A stretch of DNA of 64,000 nucleotides. Origin: Clitoria ternatea (taxonomy: Eukaryota > Streptophyta > Magnoliopsida > Fabales > Fabaceae). The notes under the pieces are model-generated. The model ran no database searches. It saw only the letters and a list, made by a program, of their open reading frames with translations, and was not told where the DNA came from. The position numbers and the translations under genes were made by a program. Shown here piece after piece: positions 59,466-64,000 of the stretch. The stretch lies in NCBI GenBank assembly GCA_037962975.1, contig CM075671.1, forward strand, positions 11,579,001 to 11,643,000, given 5' to 3'. Each line of letters begins with the position of its first letter. The first letter of the stretch is position 1.

Positions 59466-62421
59466 AAGCGGAATTCTTTTTTGGTTCACGGTTGTTGGAT
59501 TTAACTTTTTGTTAAAGTGAGTGAGAAATTATGTAAAGTGAGGGGGAGAATTAGAATGTGTAACTCAAAATGAGCTATATTTATTATTTACAAGATATTT
59601 TAATTCAAATAAACAATGGGTTTAATCTTTATTTTCTGATATATATACCATTTGTTTTTTCTATTACCAATTAAGTAGTAAAAATCCAAATTGTTAAGTT
59701 CATTGGTTGAAACTCTTTATTCACACTCTCCTTACACAGCACAGGATCATCAGAAGCTTCAGAAAATCACATTGCATCAAGAGCATCAATAAAGGACCCA
59801 GGCCCACATCTTAACAAGCTTCTTTATGGAGAGCCCAATATGGTTTTTTCTTTACAAAATTCTTCAAAAACAAAGAGGATTTATTTGGTGCATTGGAGAT
59901 AAGGGGAAGAATAGGTGGTGGAGGATCTAAATTGTAACATGACCATGATCACCCAGTGTACTCCAAAATTGTGTTACAAAGCTGTTGACAAATTTTCTAA
60001 ATTTATAAACTGAACACTATTCCTCCATTCATAATCAATTCAGCATTGTTAAGAACCTGTTTGCAATTTCTGAGGAGATAAGATATGATATATGATAATA
60101 TGATAGTTTTGTGATTAAAAATAAAACATACTTTCTATTTTGTAATATAGCAGTTTTGTAATTAAAAATAATTTTTTTTTTTAACCAAACAGTCCTTGGG
60201 TTTCTCAATCTCCACCTCAACAATTTGGTTTTTCTCATGTTAGTATAACAATTTCGTTATCATAATTTACAATTTTCTTTTAAAAAATGACAAAACGTGT
60301 TTGGTTGGTATTATCTATTGGAGTCAATTTTGCTGATAAAGTGCAAGTTGTGGGATAGGACCTGATAATAATGTTATGCAGTTTTAGAGCAGATAAGATC
60401 CGATAATGATATGTAAACATTTAGACTTGACTGATGACCAATAATACTAGAATTGGTCTAATCGCTTAATCCTCCATTTAATTTGTCTCAATGAAACAAA
60501 TTTTTATGTAGGTATAAGATTTTTCATAGAAGAAAAAATAGATTGTTCAAGACTTTTATTACATACAGACTCTTATTTTTTATTGAGTGCACCCTATAAA
60601 TGAAAATTAGCTGCTACTTCTTAGAAAATTGTTAATTTTCTATATACAATCAACTTGTCAAAAGTATGCACCACCATGTTAATTTTCTATATACAATCAA
60701 ATTTGGAGAAAATTGTTCTCATAATTTTGATCAGGTTATGGTGAAGACCTAAAGTTTCCTCAATGGAATCAAATTTTCAAGTTACAAGTTTCACAAAGGG
60801 ATACAACGAGTGTATCCAACGATAATAAAGTGATATAACAAAAAATAAGAATAATTAATTAAGACTATTTACTCTAAGTACATACAATCTAAAATCCTAA
60901 AAAATTACTTTAAAAAAATTAGGGTTATGAGACTATATTTTTACAACGGTAAAGTAAAACAAGGGCTTGACTTAGACCAATTTACCAAATAACTTACAAC
61001 TATTATCTGTTAAAACCATGGAAAAAACAAAATATCTAGGGAGTGTTTTCCAAAAATAGTGGGAGAGGGGGAGTCCCGTGAGCCTCTTTCCAATCCGGGG
61101 GAACAAGGACCATGTAGATCAAAATAAATAATAAGATCAATTTAAACTATAATATTAACTAATTTTATATCATTTATCCATTTGATATCTCTTAATTGAT
61201 ATTATATTATTTATCTAATTTAAAATTAAATCATGAACAAATATATAAATCCATGTAATTCTATTAAAGATTCACGATATCTCAACTCTGGAAATAACTT
61301 TGGAAATTGTATAAATTAATATTGGACAGTGTGTTTTTGTTTTTAATGGTTTATGATTTAATTTTAGGTTAAAAATATATCTTAAATTATATAACTAATA
61401 TCATATCAAATAAGAAATATCAAATTAAATAAAGGATATAAAAGAATACGGTATGGTACATAATATTAGTTTTAGTTTAAATTCATCTTATTTTTTTAAT
61501 TTGATTTGAATGATGCTGATTAGTTATTTTTATTATATCATGTTATTTTTATTTGATATGCTGTGAAGATAAACTTCTGGAATAAAAACAGTGTAATGTT
61601 GAAATGATGGATGGGAGATAAATTTGATATGATAATTAATAATTTATTATAATAACATGTGTGACGTTACATTGTAAACAAAACAGAGGCATTTCCAATG
61701 CTGGTTTATGAAATGTTGATCCAGCTTTAATTTACAAAAGTAATAAAGACGTGATGCGTCGTTAGTACTATAAAGTCGATTTATTTTTAGATTTTGTTTT
61801 CAAGCCAAATAAGATAATGCAGTACATGCATCCATATATGTCTTTTCCATTTCACCAAAGGAAATACGTACATTAATCCACAATCAAGTTGCCAAAACAA
61901 AGTTGGTGAAAACATGGAAAAAACAAACAAGTTGATGAACATGTTCTTTTTCTGTAATCTTTATTTTAGAAAATCTACTATTAATATTGAAATAGGATTT
62001 AAATTTAAATAGAAATAAAATTAAAACATTATAATATCTTTTTATAAAAACTAGTTTCAAAACGAGGTATATTAGTTACAGAGGAAGAATATTTCCTGAA
62101 ATGCAGTGTTATTTATTACTTACATGATGAGTTTGAATATTAATAAGATTATATGTCACTTAAAACATTGAATATACAGATTAATTAAGAGTTTACACAA
62201 CTATTTACTTTTCTATGAGATTTTATATTATGAATTTAATCATATGATTTATTGGAATAAATTTATTATATATATAATCAAATAAATATGTAACGCTTAT
62301 GAAAATAACAATGGAAGATATATATTTTTTTTAGAAATGGTGAGTGTTTTAGAATTAATATTACATTATCAAAACAAAAAGAGTTCTCATAAAAAAATTA
62401 ACATTAAGTTTGAGTCTGCAT
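59466..62421. other. AT-rich intergenic DNA
   Basis: No gene supported. Words such as TGTTTGG and AACCAAACAG around 60048-60195 and 60300 hint at further old MITEs, without clear TSDs. Confidence 0.4.
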
Positions 62422-62700
62422 CTACTCGTGGGTGTAAAAAGACTCATGTTGCCTCCAGTTCCAAATCATATTCTCTCTCACTTCCTTACTTCTTTTTAAC
62501 TCTTGAATCTCCAATTGAAGTTGTCTCATGATCTCATCCCCATGGTCGGGATGCACTACAGCTTGCATTTTTTCTTGGTTTTGTTCTGTTCCCAGAGTCT
62601 CAACTATTCCAGCACCATATTCCAAAGTTCTAGGTTCCACTCTTTGGGTCAGATTTTGAACATGACCCTCCGGAGTTTCGTTTCTCCTATTATGCTCCAT
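62422..62700 (-). pseudogene. Gag-like N-terminal remnant of an LTR retrotransposon
   Basis: The 92-residue minus-strand ORF starts MEHNRRNETPEGHVQ and contains a helical, charged stretch (IMRQLQLEIQELKRSKEVRE) like the start of plant gypsy gag proteins. It is cut off after HESFYTHE by AT-rich DNA. About 500 bp of relatively GC-rich, ORF-poor sequence upstream on the minus strand (62701-63230) could be its leader or LTR. Family assignment is by composition and layout only. Confidence 0.35.
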
Positions 62701-63230
62701 GACCCGTTTACTTCGTTACGACGTGGGACTTAAATATATGTTGTCCCACCGGGCATGTTAATATTCTGACTGGTGTAGGGGGTATAAAGTATGTCATTAC
62801 AACCAGTGTCAAAAGTATACCTCTCACTCTCTTATTTTACACTGTCTTAGTAGGAGTCTAGTATTGTACACACAGGCTCAGTGAGAATCTTGTGCTCTTC
62901 TCGTTTAGGTAAAATCGTGAGTCAATTCCAACTGTAATAGCGGGGACACACCAAAAGCGTAGATACTAGTGGTGATTTGACCTCTCTTGATAGTGAATAG
63001 TGATTGTAGTTTTTACAGGTATAAATTGCCCGCTTGCACCTGACTCTGATTCAGATGGCGACTTTTTTGACCAGGGTCATGATCACAAATACATACTGGG
63101 TCTCGATGATCACATCGGCTTGAGTGCATTTCGCCTTGCATTTTGTTAACTTAGCGTTCATTTTATTTCTGCATTGACAGGTGTCCCTAGTCTTTTGGAG
63201 ACCGGTATGCACACTAGATCAATTAAAAAA
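62701..63230 (-). other. GC-richer leader or LTR-like stretch upstream of the gag-like ORF
   Basis: Composition differs sharply from both sides. It contains an inverted GTGGGAC/GTCCCAC pair (about 62725-62751). No primer site or LTR ends could be fixed. Confidence 0.3.
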
Positions 63231-64000
63231 TATAGTTGAATGATTTTATTGTTGAATTTTTTTAAAATTATTATAGAATTCTAAACAAGCTTTAAGATAT
63301 TTTACATTAAATTATTAAGTAATGATGAAAAAGAGGGTTTGGGAATACATGAATCCATAGAGCTAGATGGAATAAATGCTTTGGTGCAACAATTTTCTTT
63401 AACTAAATGACTTTATTCCTTTGGTGAAGCCTAACGTCTTCTCTAGGGAGAAGAGTAAACTTTTGATGACTTTGATATTTTAAAAACCATCACCACTTAT
63501 TTGTTTAAAACTTATTAGAGTTCTCTTTATCTCTTAATTAGTATAAACCTGGTTTCCACCTATGAAGCAAATATTACTTTTTATTAGAAGTCTAATGGAT
63601 TTATTAAATCAGATCACTTATATTAAATTGAAGTTAAAACCTTTATTTTAAATTAAGCAAATGTGACGGGACGTCACATTGATGATTATGGTGATGATGA
63701 CAACAATGGTGACAATAGTTACAATGATAGTGACAGTAATGATTTCATGTTTAGAGTTATGTTGACGACAATGATGGTGATGAAGACAATAAAATGACAT
63801 TGTTGGTGGTGCTTTTAAGCTTAAGGTTAGAGGTATGTGTGTGATAGTTTAAATATTATTGGACTTTAAATGTATACTTACTTAGTGCTTTAAAAAATAA
63901 AGGTTTAAAGTCTTGAATGGTGGTTTTTATTATATTATAATTTCCATAAATTATTTTTTAACAAATTTAATTATTTTTGTCTTAATGCGTATTTAGGGAA
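63231..64000. other. AT-rich DNA with a GATGATGAC-type low-complexity stretch
   Basis: At about 63675-63800 the sequence is made of ATGATG/GACAA/GGTGA words and would encode an Asp/Asn-rich run in one frame. There is no start, splice context or domain. No gene supported. Confidence 0.4.

Noticed and set aside
60048..60200. Possible Tourist MITE with TGTTTG and AACCAAACAG ends
   Set aside because: The ends do not pair well and the flanks do not give a TTA/TAA duplication.
63675..63800. Asp/Asn-rich coding stretch
   Set aside because: Low-complexity GATGATGAC DNA without start codon, splice sites or homology signal.

Overview
This window is plant nuclear DNA, most likely from a papilionoid legume of the Phaseoleae type (soybean, bean or cowpea relatives). 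The host genes are intron-containing with plant splice sites. The DREB2 protein has legume-like motifs, and the mobile elements are plant families: Ty3/gypsy chromovirus, copia-like, hAT, Mutator-type and Tourist-type MITEs. The background is very AT-rich. Family assignments come from reading motifs and from remembered families; no database search was possible.

Only two intact host genes are clear. A DREB2-type AP2/ERF transcription factor lies at 4444-5631 (+), with a 5'UTR intron, a TATA box at 3721 and ACGTG elements upstream. Its upstream region carries two related Tourist-like MITEs (2398-2575, 3204-3371) and a Mutator-type MITE (1067-1590). A CLASSY1/2-type SNF2 chromatin remodeller lies at 52590-57961 (+), with five coding exons that I could join to a 1305-residue protein. 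CLASSY proteins guide RNA polymerase IV in RNA-directed DNA methylation, the pathway that silences elements like those filling the middle of this window.

The centre, 7031-36780, is one deep nest of transposons that can be resolved from target-site duplications (TSDs). (0) A Mutator-type MITE with a 9-bp TSD GATATTTGG has its other half at 35491-36780, a roughly 1.1-kb AT-rich palindrome. (1) Inside it sits a plus-strand non-autonomous gypsy element (7183-35490) with about 3.7-kb LTRs and a 2.5-kb internal region without gag-pol. (2) Its 5' LTR holds a minus-strand copia-like non-autonomous element (8803-23468, TSD AACCT). (3) Inside that is a young, almost complete minus-strand Tekay-like chromovirus (9527-18799, TSD CCATG), whose polyprotein is broken by one stop codon. 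(4) Its 3' LTR holds a hAT element (30624-35464, TSD GATATTAT) with a decayed BED/DUF659/dimerisation-domain transposase. LTR divergence judged by eye (about 4-5%, 3% and 1.3%) agrees with this order.

The internal region of layer 1 hides a 51-codon antisense ORF (27295-27450) that looks like a single-pass membrane microprotein. It has its own TATA box and three AACGG boxes and may be a captured host gene.

The remaining DNA (36790-51300 and 58950-64000) is AT-rich intergenic sequence with weaker mobile-element traces: a probable solo gypsy LTR (43512-46464) rich in CTCGCTTAAGCGAG palindromes, a CACTA-type terminus at 47334, a decayed coding remnant near 40000-41000, a Tourist MITE at 59234-59462, and a minus-strand gag-like remnant near 62422-62700.
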